A DNA stretch of 64,000 nt from CAIWHR01 sp963726775 (GTDB lineage: Bacteria; Pseudomonadota; Gammaproteobacteria; Burkholderiales; Casimicrobiaceae). Where the stretch lies: contig CAVSDL010000008.1 of NCBI GenBank assembly GCA_963726775.1, forward strand, positions 124,001 through 188,000, in the 5' to 3' direction. Under the pieces are notes generated by a model that saw only the letters and a list, made by a program, of their open reading frames with translations, made no database searches and had not been told where the DNA came from. Every line of letters begins with the position of its first letter. Positions within the stretch are counted from its first letter, which is position 1. Position numbers and translations under genes: made by a program. Shown here one piece after another: positions 52,959 to 62,256 of the stretch.

Positions 52959-55169
52959 CTAGATCGGCGAACAGAACGCCACGCCGTTCTTGCCGGCGCC
53001 GTCGGGCACCCAGGCGCGGTTGATCATGGCGCGCTTCACCGACAGGTCGATCGTGTGGCGCTGGTTGAAATCGTGCCGGTTGTTGTCGAACCGGTAGACC
53101 GGCAGCGCGCCGATCGCGCAACGACCTTCGGTATCCGCCGGCAGCACCCAGAAGGCGGCGGAACTCTGCAGCGTCCACGTGCCCGGCCAGTTGGCGATCA
53201 CGTACTGGCATTGGCTCGCCACCGCGGTGAAGAAATACGAGTCGATCAGTTGTGTGCGGTTGCCGTAGAACTTGCACACGGGCTGGACTCCCGGCGGCGC
53301 CAGCGCCGAGTTGGTCCACGCATAGAAGTAGAGACCGGTGCGCTTGTCGCTGGCCAACGGGTTCGAGTCGATCTGCGCGATCTCGGCGGCATCGGCGGTC
53401 AGGTAATAGTGGTCGAGGTCGGAACGATAGTATTCGATGACCTGCACGGCCCCCGCCGGCGCGACGAGATTGCCCGGGATCGTGCTCGCGAGCGCCAGGC
53501 CCGCATCGAGCATCCCGGTGCCGCAGAAATTGCCGTTGCGGCATATCGAACCCAGGGGGAAATCGCGCGCCGTTCCCTGCAGAATCGACAGGACGCGTCC
53601 GGGGGTCATCGTCGGATTGCGGGCAAGCATCATCGATACTGCGCCCGCGACGTGCGGCGTCGCGGCGCTGGTGCCGATTTCATACGCGTACGTGTCGTTG
53701 CCCGGCACCGTCGAGCCGTCGTTCGAAAGGGACAGTATCCAGTTCGCCGTGGCCCCGTCACCGCCGGGCGCCGAGATGTCGACGCGGCGCCCGAAGTTGG
53801 AATAGAAGGTCCGGTCACCGGAGCGATTGATCGCGCCGACGGTGATCACGCCGCTGCAACCGGCCGGCGAGAAGTTCTGCGCATCCTCGGATTCGTTGCC
53901 GGCGGCGACGACGATGACCGAGCCTTGCGCCAGCGCGTCGTCGACCGCATCCTGGATCGCATTCGCGCAGGAACCGAAGCCGCCGAGGCTCATGTTGAGC
54001 ACTTTCGCCGGGTTCGCGTTCGGCGGCACGCCGTCGATTGCCACGCCCGACGCCCACAGCATCCCCTCGAACACGTCCTCGTCGGTCCCGCCGCACTCGC
54101 CGAGCGTGCGCACGGGGACGATGCGGGCGGACAGATCCACGCCCGAAATCCCGACGCCATTGTTGTTGTCGGCCGCGATGATTCCGCTGACGAACGTGCC
54201 GTGCCACGAACTCGGCTGGGCGGGCCCCCCGCCGCAGGCGCCTTCGTCCATCCAGTCTCCCTCGTCCTTCGGGTCCGCGTCGCGCGCCGTGCCGTCGCGC
54301 GCGCTGCCGGGATCCGTGATGAAGTCGTAACCCGGAAGGATCCGGGAGGCAAGGTCGGCGTGAGGGAGGATGCCGGTGTCGATCACCGCCACCGTGGTGC
54401 TGGCCGGCGCGGACTGCGACTGCAGGTCCCATGCCGCCGGCGCGTTGATGCCGGCAACCAGATCCCAGAGTGCCCATTGATCCGCGTATCGCGGGTCGTT
54501 CGGGATGAATCTCGGGTACCTGCGTAACACTGGGTCGGCGTACCGTACGGCCGGGTCGAACTGTAGCCGCGCGGCGAGCTCGGTCAGCATCGCGGCGCTT
54601 TGGGCCTGCGCCAATCGCAGGACCCACACGTTGCCGATCTGCCGCTCAGCCGCCAGCGGGACGCCCGTCTGCGCAATGAAACGCGGCAACAGCGCCGCCC
54701 AATCGGCGTCGACGCCATCGGCCAGGCGCACCAGGAGTTTGCTGCCCTTGGGACTTCCCGCGCCGGCGCCGACTCCCGCCGCGATCCTGCGTTTGACCTT
54801 GCCGCCGGTGCGCGGCGTTGCCGTTTCGGCCCAAAGGACAGATCGATCTTCCCGCAGCGCCTGCAACAGGTGTTTCAAGCCGGCGGCGTCGCGGGGCTGC
54901 GCAAGCGCGAGTTCGAGACCGCCGGTGCGTGTCGTGCCGACCAGCGTCAGTGAAGTGCCGGCGAGCGCCTCGAGCCTCGCCCGTTGTTCCGCCGGCATCA
55001 CCCCCGGCGCGGCGACGTCGGGATGCAGACGCAGGCGAATCGACGGGAGGGTCTCGGCGTGGGCGGTCGACAGAGCGGCAGCGACGAAAACGAGCGCGCC
55101 GAAGAGACCGGCGCCGACGCGGACTAAGGAAGGCAGGGTGAAAGCGGTGGTGCCGGACCGGCGGTTCAT
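52959..55169 (-). CDS. secreted S8 (subtilisin-like) serine protease with C-terminal DUF5648-like domain
   Basis: 736 residues. Signal peptide (LVRVGAGLFGALVFVAAALSTAHA). A prodomain-like region to about residue 215, then the S8 catalytic triad: Asp in VAVIDTGILPHADLA (about 255), His in SSWHGTFVSGII (about 320), Ser in GTSAATPHVAGA (about 515). The last 150 residues (VQVIEYYRSDLDHYYLT) form a DUF5648-type module often found on secreted proteases. ATG 55169 is chosen because it starts the signal peptide. Probably secreted and self-processed. Confidence 0.88.
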   Translation of the reverse strand: MNRRSGTTAFTLPSLVRVGAGLFGALVFVAAALSTAHAETLPSIRLRLHPDVAAPGVMPAEQRARLEALAGTSLTLVGTTRTGGLELALAQPRDAAGLKHLLQALREDRSVLWAETATPRTGGKVKRRIAAGVGAGAGSPKGSKLLVRLADGVDADWAALLPRFIAQTGVPLAAERQIGNVWVLRLAQAQSAAMLTELAARLQFDPAVRYADPVLRRYPRFIPNDPRYADQWALWDLVAGINAPAAWDLQSQSAPASTTVAVIDTGILPHADLASRILPGYDFITDPGSARDGTARDADPKDEGDWMDEGACGGGPAQPSSWHGTFVSGIIAADNNNGVGISGVDLSARIVPVRTLGECGGTDEDVFEGMLWASGVAIDGVPPNANPAKVLNMSLGGFGSCANAIQDAVDDALAQGSVIVVAAGNESEDAQNFSPAGCSGVITVGAINRSGDRTFYSNFGRRVDISAPGGDGATANWILSLSNDGSTVPGNDTYAYEIGTSAATPHVAGAVSMMLARNPTMTPGRVLSILQGTARDFPLGSICRNGNFCGTGMLDAGLALASTIPGNLVAPAGAVQVIEYYRSDLDHYYLTADAAEIAQIDSNPLASDKRTGLYFYAWTNSALAPPGVQPVCKFYGNRTQLIDSYFFTAVASQCQYVIANWPGTWTLQSSAAFWVLPADTEGRCAIGALPVYRFDNNRHDFNQRHTIDLSVKRAMINRAWVPDGAGKNGVAFCSPI

Positions 55170-55314
55170 GCGGGGCTCCCGTGGCTGGTTGCATTCTGGC
55201 CGAAATTCAACGCGAGCAAGTTCGATGCCAATATTACGCGATCGGCGCATGGCGCTCGGCGTGGATCCCGCGCGCTGCCAGCTGGCTTCGTCTTCGACTG
55301 TCGCGAAACGCCCG

Positions 55315-56151
55315 CTACCGTACGGGATCGACGGCCCGTGCCGGCAGTTTGCGGACGAGCTCGGTGCGAAACGGCGCGAGCGCCGTCACCATCTGCGCGA
55401 ATACCTTGGGATTCGCGGCAATCACCTGTCCGCCGTGGAGATAGTCGCCTTCGCCGGAGAGGTCGCCGACGAGGCCGCCCGCTTCCTGCACCAGCAGGCC
55501 GCCGGCCGCCACGTCCCAGGGATTGAGCCCTACTTCCCAGAAGCCGTCGTAGAATCCCGCGGCCACATACGCGAGATCGAGCGCCGCGGCGCCGGGTCGG
55601 CGCAATCCGGCGGTCTGCTCGATCATCGTCTTCATCATCCGCAGATAGGTGTCGAGGTAGCTGCCGTCGCGGAACGGAAATCCGGTGCCGATCAGGCAAT
55701 CGCGAAGATGGTGCCGGCGCGACACGCGCATCCGGCGATCGTTCAGGAAGGCGCCGCGGCCGCGCGTCGCGGTGAAGAGGTCGTTGCGGCAGGGATCGTA
55801 GATTGCCGCCTGCGTGACCTGGCCACGGTGCGCAAGCGCGATCGAAACGCAATATTGCGGGAATCCGTGCAGGAAGTTCGTCGTGCCGTCGAGCGGGTCG
55901 ATGATCCAGACATTTTCCGCGTCGGCGTTGGCGCCTTTCGCCGTGCCTTCCTCTGCTAGAATCGCGTGGTCCGGATACGCGCCCAGCAGCGTCTCGACGA
56001 TCTGCGTTTCCGCCTCGCGGTCCACCTCGCTCACGAAATCCTTGGGGCCCTTGGAGGTGACGGTCAGCAAGTCGAGGTCGCGGGCGCCGCGGTTGATGAC
56101 GTTGCCGGCGCGGCGCGCCGCCTTCACCGCGATGGCGAGCATGGGATGCAT
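55315..56151 (-). CDS. suhB: inositol-1-monophosphatase
   Basis: 278 residues. Metal-binding motifs: EVDREAE, LAEEG, DPLDGTTNFLHGFP and NPWDVAAGGLLVQEAGG. Start ATG 56151 gives the family N-terminus MHPMLAIAVKAARRAG. Hydrolyses inositol monophosphates; SuhB also binds the transcription machinery in other bacteria. Divergent from trmJ, as in other betaproteobacteria. Confidence 0.92.
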   Translation of the reverse strand: MHPMLAIAVKAARRAGNVINRGARDLDLLTVTSKGPKDFVSEVDREAETQIVETLLGAYPDHAILAEEGTAKGANADAENVWIIDPLDGTTNFLHGFPQYCVSIALAHRGQVTQAAIYDPCRNDLFTATRGRGAFLNDRRMRVSRRHHLRDCLIGTGFPFRDGSYLDTYLRMMKTMIEQTAGLRRPGAAALDLAYVAAGFYDGFWEVGLNPWDVAAGGLLVQEAGGLVGDLSGEGDYLHGGQVIAANPKVFAQMVTALAPFRTELVRKLPARAVDPVR

Positions 56152-56280
56152 GGTCGGGTTGTGCGGCCGGTCACCGGACTCGCGAACGGAACGGCGGCGC
56201 GCAAAGAACGAAAGCATCCATTGTAACCGCTGAGCGTGCATTGCGTGCCCGTTGGCGCGCGTCAAACCTGCCGCCGCTTC

Positions 56281-57015
56281 ATGCCGCCCGATTCCTCGCG
56301 CCTCTCCCGCGTCCGCATCGTCCTCGTCGCGACGAGCCACCCGGGCAACATCGGCGCGGCCGCGCGGGCGATGCTGACGATGGGACTCGGGCGGCTCGTC
56401 CTGGTCGGCCCGCGGCGCTTCCCGGATCCGGAGGCGGTGGCGCGCGCATCCGGCGCGACCGCGGTGCTCGATGGGGCGCGCGTCGTCGCGACGCTGGACG
56501 AGGCGATCGCGGATTGCGTGCGGGTGACCGGACTTTCGGCGCGCCCGCGCGAGTTCGCCGGACGCGTGCTGCCGGTGCGCGCCGCGGCGCAGGACGTGGT
56601 CGCGCACGCGACACGCGGCGATGTCGCGATCGTGTTCGGCACGGAGATGTCGGGCCTGTCGAACGACGAGCTCGCGCGCTGCGGCGTCGTCGCGACGATT
56701 CCGGCGAACGCCGAATACGGCTCGCTCAATCTTGCCGCGGCGGTTCAGGTCGTCGCCTACGAATTGCGCGTCGCCGCGACGGGTGGCGATGTCTGGAGTG
56801 CGCCGCGTTTCGAGCCGGCCACTGCCGACGAGGTCGAGGCCTTGCACGCGCATGCGACGCGGACGCTCGTCGCGATGCGCTTCCTGAATCCGCAGATGCC
56901 GAAGCGCCTGATGCCGCGGCTGCGGCGGTTGTTCGCGCGGAGCGGGCTGGAGAAGGAAGAAGTCAACATCCTGCGCGGGATCCTGGCGCGGATCGACGAC
57001 ATCATTCGGCGTTGA
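56281..57015 (+). CDS. trmJ: tRNA (cytidine/uridine-2'-O-)-methyltransferase TrmJ
   Basis: 244 residues of the SpoU/TrmH class with the knotted SAM site. Motif 1 ATSHPGNIGAAARAM, motif 2 VFGTEMSGLSNDEL and motif 3 IPANAEYGSLNLAAAVQVVAYE are intact. 2'-O-methylates position 32 of tRNAs. ATG 56281 is preferred over 56236 because homology starts just after it. Confidence 0.88.
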   Translation: MPPDSSRLSRVRIVLVATSHPGNIGAAARAMLTMGLGRLVLVGPRRFPDPEAVARASGATAVLDGARVVATLDEAIADCVRVTGLSARPREFAGRVLPVRAAAQDVVAHATRGDVAIVFGTEMSGLSNDELARCGVVATIPANAEYGSLNLAAAVQVVAYELRVAATGGDVWSAPRFEPATADEVEALHAHATRTLVAMRFLNPQMPKRLMPRLRRLFARSGLEKEEVNILRGILARIDDIIRR

Positions 57016-57037
57016 GCGGGACGGCGTCCGCATTTGC

Positions 57038-57051
57038 TTGACGTCAATCAA
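57038..57051. promoter_or_regulatory. possible FNR/Anr-type site
   Basis: TTGACGTCAATCAA matches the consensus TTGAT-N4-ATCAA at nine of ten fixed positions and lies 43 bases before the SDR start, a plausible activator position. It rests on a single match without a comparison to other sites. Confidence 0.35.
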
Positions 57052-57093
57052 GGTGCGGCCTAGCATCCGCGCGATGCAACGGCTCTTGACGGC

Positions 57094-58041
57094 ATGACGG
57101 GCAGGATGAGCGCGCTGCTCGCCGGAAAAGTTGCGATCGTCACGGGTGCCGCGCGCGGCATCGGACTCGCGGTCGCCAAGGGCCTCGCCGCGCAGGGCGC
57201 GAAGGTCGTCCTCGCCGATTCGGGAGTGGGCATCGACGGCGACGGTCCCGATCCCGCCGTCGCCGGCGCTGCCGCTGCGGAGGTTCCGGGGTGTGCCGTG
57301 TTTTCCGGCGACGTCGCGGCCGAAGGCGCGGCCCTGCGGCTCGTCAGCCTCGCCGTGGAACGCTTCGGCGGCGTCGATATCGTCGTCAACAACGCCGCAA
57401 TCCTGCGCGACGCACTCGACTTCAAGGGCAGCCGTGCCGATTTCGAACGCGTGCTCGCCACGAATCTGACGGCCGCGTACGCGCTGACCGCCGCGGCGAG
57501 CGCCTGGCTGCGCGACGCGCTGAAATCCGGGCGCAACACGGGCCTTCCCCCGGGGACGATCGTCAACGTCATCTCGACGGCCGCGTTGTGCGGCAGCGTC
57601 GGGCAGGCGGCGTACGCGTCGGCGAAGGCGGGCCTCGTCGGGCTTACCCGCGTCACGGCGCTGGATCTCGCGCGGAGCGGCATCACCTGCAACGCGATCG
57701 CGCCGTTCGCGGCGACTCGTGTCACGGAGTCCATCCGGCCGGCGAACGATGCGCAGGCGGCCTGCAAGGCGCAGGCGCTTACCGTTCCCGCCGCGCCGGT
57801 CGCCGATCTCGTGGCATGGCTGGCGTCCCCCGGAGGCGCCGCGACGACCGGCCAGATTTTCGGCGTGCGCGGTCGCGAGTTGTTTCTGTTCGGACAGGCG
57901 CGGCCCGTCGCGCGCATCGAAACGCCCCGGCGCGAGTTTGCGCCGCAGGCTTACGGTGAACAGATCGGGGCGTTGCTTGCGCCGCTCTACGCGCCACTGA
58001 TGACCGACCTCGAAGCCTTCGACAGCGAACCGATCCTGTAG
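57094..58041 (+). CDS. SDR-family oxidoreductase
   Basis: 315 residues. NAD(P) motif TGAARGIGLAVA (about residue 19), NNAAIL (about 109), catalytic Ser-Tyr-Lys in ISTAALCGSVGQAAYASAK (Tyr and Lys in YASAK). The C-terminal extension (about residues 245-315, RGRELFLFGQARPVARIE) resembles SDRs of the peroxisomal hydroxyacyl-CoA dehydrogenase type. Substrate unknown. ATG 57109 is an alternative start. Confidence 0.82.
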   Translation: MTGRMSALLAGKVAIVTGAARGIGLAVAKGLAAQGAKVVLADSGVGIDGDGPDPAVAGAAAAEVPGCAVFSGDVAAEGAALRLVSLAVERFGGVDIVVNNAAILRDALDFKGSRADFERVLATNLTAAYALTAAASAWLRDALKSGRNTGLPPGTIVNVISTAALCGSVGQAAYASAKAGLVGLTRVTALDLARSGITCNAIAPFAATRVTESIRPANDAQAACKAQALTVPAAPVADLVAWLASPGGAATTGQIFGVRGRELFLFGQARPVARIETPRREFAPQAYGEQIGALLAPLYAPLMTDLEAFDSEPIL

Positions 58042-58070
58042 GTGCATCGCCATGGCCGCCGCGATCGTCT

Positions 58071-58991
58071 GTGCCTGCTGACATTCCGATCAGCTCCGCC
58101 TCCGAAGGCCGCTGCCGCGACTGCGGTGCGCCTGCGTCCGACGCGTACTGCCCGGTCTGCGGCCAGGAAACGCGCCAGCGTCTGCCGACGTTCCGCCAAT
58201 TCATGCGCGAAGCGGCGGGCCGCTACGCAGCGCTGGACGGCAAGCTGTGGAAGACCTTCGGCGCCTTGCTGTTCAGGCCGGGTTACCTGACGCGCGAATA
58301 CCTCGCGGGCCGCCGCCGGCGCTACATCCGGCCTGCGCGGCTGTTTCTTATCGCGAGCCTGCTGCTGTTCGCCGCGCTGCGCATCGCCGCCGAGCTCGCG
58401 GACATCGACATGATCGTGGGCGCCCCGGCCGAACAAGAAGAGACGTCCGTCGACAAGAAGGCGCCCTCGGCGGGCGTCCAACTCGACAACCATTTCAATG
58501 TCGACGTCGGCGATCTCCAGGATGCAGTGCCGGCGCTGAAAAAACGCATCGAGCGCTTCAAACGGATGCCCCCTCGCGAGAGGCTCGAGCAGGTCCTCAA
58601 CGGCATGCTTCGCTACGGACCCTACGCGATGTTCGTGCTGCTCCCGGCATTCGCGCTCCTGCTGAAATTGCTCTACATCGGCCGATGGCGACGCTACCCT
58701 TCCCGACCGCGCCTGTACGGCGAGCATCTCGTGTTCGCCGCCCACAACCACGCGTTTCTGTTCCTGGTCGTCGTGGCGGTGACGGTCATCCGGGTTACGG
58801 CGCCGAACGCCTTGCCGGTCACGCTGCTGACGGGTTGGGTCGCGATCTACATGCTCTGGTCGCTGCGGGCGGTGTACGGCGGGTCGTGGAAGGGCATCGT
58901 CGCGCGGTCGTTGGCGATGTTTGTTGCGTACGCGGTGCTGTTCACGCTCGTGACGTGGGGGCTGGTGATCGCCGCGGTCGTATTGCGCTGA
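58071..58991 (+). CDS. DUF3667 membrane protein with N-terminal zinc ribbon
   Basis: 306 residues from GTG 58071, the only start before the zinc ribbon CRDCGA...YCPVCGQ (residues 15-32). About five membrane segments follow, the first at residues 88-106 (LFLIASLLLFAALRIAAEL). A charged loop at about residues 110-185 separates the first two segments. The DUF3667 family has no known function. It lies between the SDR gene and cysE. Confidence 0.75.
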   Translation: MPADIPISSASEGRCRDCGAPASDAYCPVCGQETRQRLPTFRQFMREAAGRYAALDGKLWKTFGALLFRPGYLTREYLAGRRRRYIRPARLFLIASLLLFAALRIAAELADIDMIVGAPAEQEETSVDKKAPSAGVQLDNHFNVDVGDLQDAVPALKKRIERFKRMPPRERLEQVLNGMLRYGPYAMFVLLPAFALLLKLLYIGRWRRYPSRPRLYGEHLVFAAHNHAFLFLVVVAVTVIRVTAPNALPVTLLTGWVAIYMLWSLRAVYGGSWKGIVARSLAMFVAYAVLFTLVTWGLVIAAVVLR

Positions 58992-59114
58992 GCCGGCTGC
59001 GGCATCGCGTTGCGCCCCCGACCGTTGCAGTTATTGGGTCTCGATTGCGCTTGATCAAGGAAATCCACGCCCCAATAGTTGAGCACATCAGTCGGAAAAT
59101 GCGAAAATCGCCCC

Positions 59115-59870
59115 ATGTTCGCTCGCTTGCGTGAAGATATCGCCGTGGTTTTCGACCGCGATCCGGCCGCGCGTACCCGGTGGGAGGTCCTGACCTGCTA
59201 TCCGGGGTTGCACGCGCTCGTCTGGCACCGTGCGGTGTCGCATCGTTTGTGGCGCTCGGGATGGCGCTGGCTGGCGCGATGGGTGGCCCACTGGGGGCGC
59301 TGGTTGACGGGAATCGAGATCCATCCTGGGGCCACGATCGGGCGCCGGGTCTTCATCGACCACGGGATGGGCGTCGTCATCGGCGAAACCGCCGAAATCC
59401 GCGACGACTGCACGCTGTATCACGGAGTCACGCTGGGCGGGACCTCCTGGAACAAGGGCAAGCGGCACCCGACCTTGGGAGCCGGCGTGGTCATCGGCGC
59501 CGGCGCGAAGGTCCTCGGACCCATTTTAGTGGGAGATGGGGCCAAGATAGGCTCAAATGCGGTCGTAGTACGCGACGTTCCTGCGGGCGCGACCGCCGTC
59601 GGCATTCCCGCGAGGATCCTGGTGGGCGACGACGCGGCGCGGCGCGAGAACCAGGCGGCGAAGATGGGGTTCTCGGCCTATGCCATCGCCGAGGACATGA
59701 ACGACCCCATGGTCCAGGCGATCCATCGGCTGATCGACCACGCTGCGGCCAGCGACGCCCGGCTGGAGCTGCTGATGGCGCGGCTGCAGCGGGAAGGCGT
59801 CGACTGTGGCGATGCCCGGGCGACAGCCGAGGGGTTCGACCCCAAGCGCCTGAACCAAATGATCGAGTAA
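59115..59870 (+). CDS. cysE: serine O-acetyltransferase
   Basis: 251 residues, ATG 59115. Left-handed beta-helix hexapeptide repeats with the CysE signature FIDHGMGVVIGETAEI and YHGVTLGGTSWNKGKRHP; the catalytic His residues are in DHGMG and YHGV. It makes O-acetylserine for cysteine synthesis. Its place just before iscR, the source of cysteine for IscS, is typical of betaproteobacteria. Confidence 0.93.
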   Translation: MFARLREDIAVVFDRDPAARTRWEVLTCYPGLHALVWHRAVSHRLWRSGWRWLARWVAHWGRWLTGIEIHPGATIGRRVFIDHGMGVVIGETAEIRDDCTLYHGVTLGGTSWNKGKRHPTLGAGVVIGAGAKVLGPILVGDGAKIGSNAVVVRDVPAGATAVGIPARILVGDDAARRENQAAKMGFSAYAIAEDMNDPMVQAIHRLIDHAAASDARLELLMARLQREGVDCGDARATAEGFDPKRLNQMIE

Positions 59871-59883
59871 TTTACTGCGGTAT

Positions 59884-59908
59884 TTAGTTGACTAATATTG
59901 TCGGGTAT
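59884..59908 (+). promoter_or_regulatory. IscR type-1 operator in the iscR promoter
   Basis: The 25-bp stretch 59884-59908 fits the type-1 IscR consensus ATASYYGACTRWWWYAGTCR(RSTAT) at all but two positions: GACT, an AT-rich centre, GTC, then GGGTAT. It overlaps a -10 box TATAAT at 59906-59911. This places the isc operon under [2Fe-2S]-IscR repression. Confidence 0.75.
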
Positions 59909-60014
59909 AATAGGATCCTGACTGCGCGGCCGGTGCGACCCGATTGATGCCATGCCGCGCGAAGCCCGGGCGTGCCGCACTGCCCGAAGATCCAACCGAT
60001 AGGGGTGACCGACC

Positions 60015-60503
60015 ATGCGCCTCACCACCAAAGGACGTTTCGCCGTCACAGCGATGATCGACGTGGCCATGCACGGCACGAAGGGTCCCGTCACGCTCGC
60101 CGGCGTCTCCGAACGCCAGAAGATCTCGCTTTCGTATCTCGAGCAGTTGTTCGGCAAGCTACGCCGGGCGGGCTTGGTCGAGAGCGTGCGTGGCCCGGGC
60201 GGCGGATATCATCTGGCCCGTGCCGCGGATACGGTTTCGGTCGCCGACGTGATTCTCGCGGTCGATGAGCCGATCGACGCGACGCAATGCGGCGGCCGTG
60301 AAAGCTGCCAGGACGACGGCCAGCGCTGCATGACACACGAACTGTGGGCAAACCTCAACGCGCACATCTTTGTCTACCTGCGCTCGGTTACGCTCGCGCA
60401 GCTGGTCGCCCAGCAGGACAAGGCTGGCGTCACCGTGCTCCACGACCACCGCCAGGCGTCGGCTGCAGGCAGGCGCAATCCGGAAACCGCGACGGTCGAT
60501 TGA
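60015..60503 (+). CDS. iscR: Fe-S cluster regulator IscR
   Basis: 162 residues of the Rrf2 family. Winged helix with MRLTTKGRFAVTAMID and recognition helix region SYLEQLFGKLRRAGLV; wing RGPGGGYHL. The three [2Fe-2S] cysteines are in CGGRESCQDDGQRC (residues about 92, 98, 104). Represses the operon it heads via the site at 59884-59908. Confidence 0.93.
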   Translation: MRLTTKGRFAVTAMIDVAMHGTKGPVTLAGVSERQKISLSYLEQLFGKLRRAGLVESVRGPGGGYHLARAADTVSVADVILAVDEPIDATQCGGRESCQDDGQRCMTHELWANLNAHIFVYLRSVTLAQLVAQQDKAGVTVLHDHRQASAAGRRNPETATVD

Positions 60504-60545
60504 CCTGCGGGGATCCCCACGGGCTTCGATGACAGCAATGCCGCG

Positions 60546-61754
60546 ATGAAGACACCCATTTACCTCGACTACTCCGCGACGACGCCCGTGGACCCGCGCG
60601 TTGCGGAGAAGATGATCCCCTACCTCACCGGCCAGTTCGGCAATCCGGCCTCGCGCTCGCATGCGTTCGGCTGGGAGGCAGAAAAAGCGGTCGAGGAAGC
60701 GCGCGAGCATGTCGCGGCGCTGGTCAACTGCGACGCGCGGGAAATCGTCTGGACATCGGGCGCGACGGAATCGATCAACCTTGCGCTGAAGGGCGCCGCC
60801 CACTTCTACAAGGACAAGGGCCGGCACCTGGTCACCGTCGGCACGGAGCACAAGGCGACGCTGGACACGATGCGCGAGCTCGAGCGCGAAGGGTACCAGG
60901 TCACTTACCTCGACGTCCTGCCGAACGGCCTCCTTGATCTCGCGCAATTCACGGCGGCGCTCAAGGCGGAGACAATCGTCGTGTCGGTGATGGCGGTCAA
61001 CAACGAGATTGGCGTGATCCAGGATGTCGCGGCGATCGGCGAGCTTTGCCGAGCGCGCGGGATCATATTTCACGTCGATGCTGCGCAGGCGACCGGCAAG
61101 ATGCCGCTCGACCTCGCGTCGCTCAAGGTCGACCTGATGTCGTTCTCGGCGCACAAGACTTACGGGCCGAAGGGCGTGGGCGCGCTGTTCGTCCGGCGCA
61201 AGCCGCGCGTGCGCATCGAGGCGCAGATGCACGGCGGGGGCCATGAGCGCGGGATGCGCTCCGGCACGCTGCCGACGCACCAGATCGTCGGGATGGGCGA
61301 GGCCTTCAGGCTGGCGAAGCTCGAGATGGCGACCGAGGGCGAGCGCATCCGGATGCTGCGCGACCGGCTGCGGAAAGGGTTGTCGGAAATCGAGGAGGTC
61401 TACGTCAACGGCGACATCGAGCACCGCGTGCCGCACAATCTCAACATCAGCTTCAACTTCGTCGAGGGCGAGAGCCTGATCATGGCGATCAAGGACATCG
61501 CCGTCTCGTCCGGATCGGCGTGTACCTCGGCTTCGCTCGAGCCGTCGTACGTGTTGCGCGCGCTGGGCCGGAGCGACGAACTCGCGCACAGCTCGATCCG
61601 CTTCACGATCGGCCGGTTCACGTCGGAAGAGGAGATCGATTACGCGGTCGATCTCCTGAAGCGGAAGGTGGGCAAGCTGCGCGAATTGTCGCCGCTTTGG
61701 GAAATGTTCAAGGAAGGCGTGGACCTCGATACCGTCGTCTGGGCGGCACATTGA
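60546..61754 (+). CDS. iscS: cysteine desulfurase IscS
   Basis: 402 residues. PLP lysine in SFSAHKTYGPKG, catalytic loop Cys in SSGSACTSASLEPSYVLRAL, and the cofactor motif TEHKATLDT. Supplies sulfur from cysteine to IscU. 42 bases after iscR. Confidence 0.95.
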   Translation: MKTPIYLDYSATTPVDPRVAEKMIPYLTGQFGNPASRSHAFGWEAEKAVEEAREHVAALVNCDAREIVWTSGATESINLALKGAAHFYKDKGRHLVTVGTEHKATLDTMRELEREGYQVTYLDVLPNGLLDLAQFTAALKAETIVVSVMAVNNEIGVIQDVAAIGELCRARGIIFHVDAAQATGKMPLDLASLKVDLMSFSAHKTYGPKGVGALFVRRKPRVRIEAQMHGGGHERGMRSGTLPTHQIVGMGEAFRLAKLEMATEGERIRMLRDRLRKGLSEIEEVYVNGDIEHRVPHNLNISFNFVEGESLIMAIKDIAVSSGSACTSASLEPSYVLRALGRSDELAHSSIRFTIGRFTSEEEIDYAVDLLKRKVGKLRELSPLWEMFKEGVDLDTVVWAAH

Positions 61755-61784
61755 CGCGATACGCGAAGCGTTGAGGAGAATGAA

Positions 61785-62231
61785 ATGGCATACAGCACCA
61801 AGGTACTCGATCACTACGAGAATCCGCGCAACGTCGGCTCGTTCGCGAAGGATGCGGAGGACGTCGGCACCGGAATGGTGGGCGCGCCGGCCTGCGGGGA
61901 CGTGATGAAGCTGCAGATCCGGGTCGGGGCGGACGGCCGCATCGAGGACGCCAGGTTCAAGACCTACGGCTGCGGCTCCGCGATTGCGTCGTCGTCGCTG
62001 GTCACCGAATGGGTGAAGGGCAAGACACTCGACGAGGCGATGTCGATCAGGAACACGCAGATCGCGGAAGAACTCGCGCTGCCGCCCGTGAAGATCCACT
62101 GCTCGATCCTGGCCGAGGACGCGATCAAGGCCGCGGTCGCGGACTACAGGACCCGGCATGGTGCCGGCGATGCAGGTGCCGCCGAAGCCGACGCGTGCGC
62201 GCCGGTCGCGCAATCGGTGGCGGCAGACTGA
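61785..62231 (+). CDS. iscU: Fe-S scaffold protein IscU
   Basis: 148 residues. The three scaffold cysteines are in APACGDVMKL, KTYGCGSAIA and KIHCSILAEDA, and the chaperone-recognition LPPVK is present. About 20 residues longer than usual, with a C-terminal tail rich in Ala that includes an extra Cys (ADACAP). GAGGAGA precedes the ATG. Confidence 0.94.
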   Translation: MAYSTKVLDHYENPRNVGSFAKDAEDVGTGMVGAPACGDVMKLQIRVGADGRIEDARFKTYGCGSAIASSSLVTEWVKGKTLDEAMSIRNTQIAEELALPPVKIHCSILAEDAIKAAVADYRTRHGAGDAGAAEADACAPVAQSVAAD

Positions 62232-62256
62232 ACGGCGCGGCGATGGGGTGCGCACC

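Noticed and set aside
56219..58053. Long minus-strand frame continuing upstream of suhB across trmJ and the SDR gene
   Set aside because: Only the part from 56151 down is homologous to SuhB; the rest is antisense to two clear genes.
59051..59058. TTGATCAA before cysE as FNR site
   Set aside because: It lacks the four-base spacer between half-sites.
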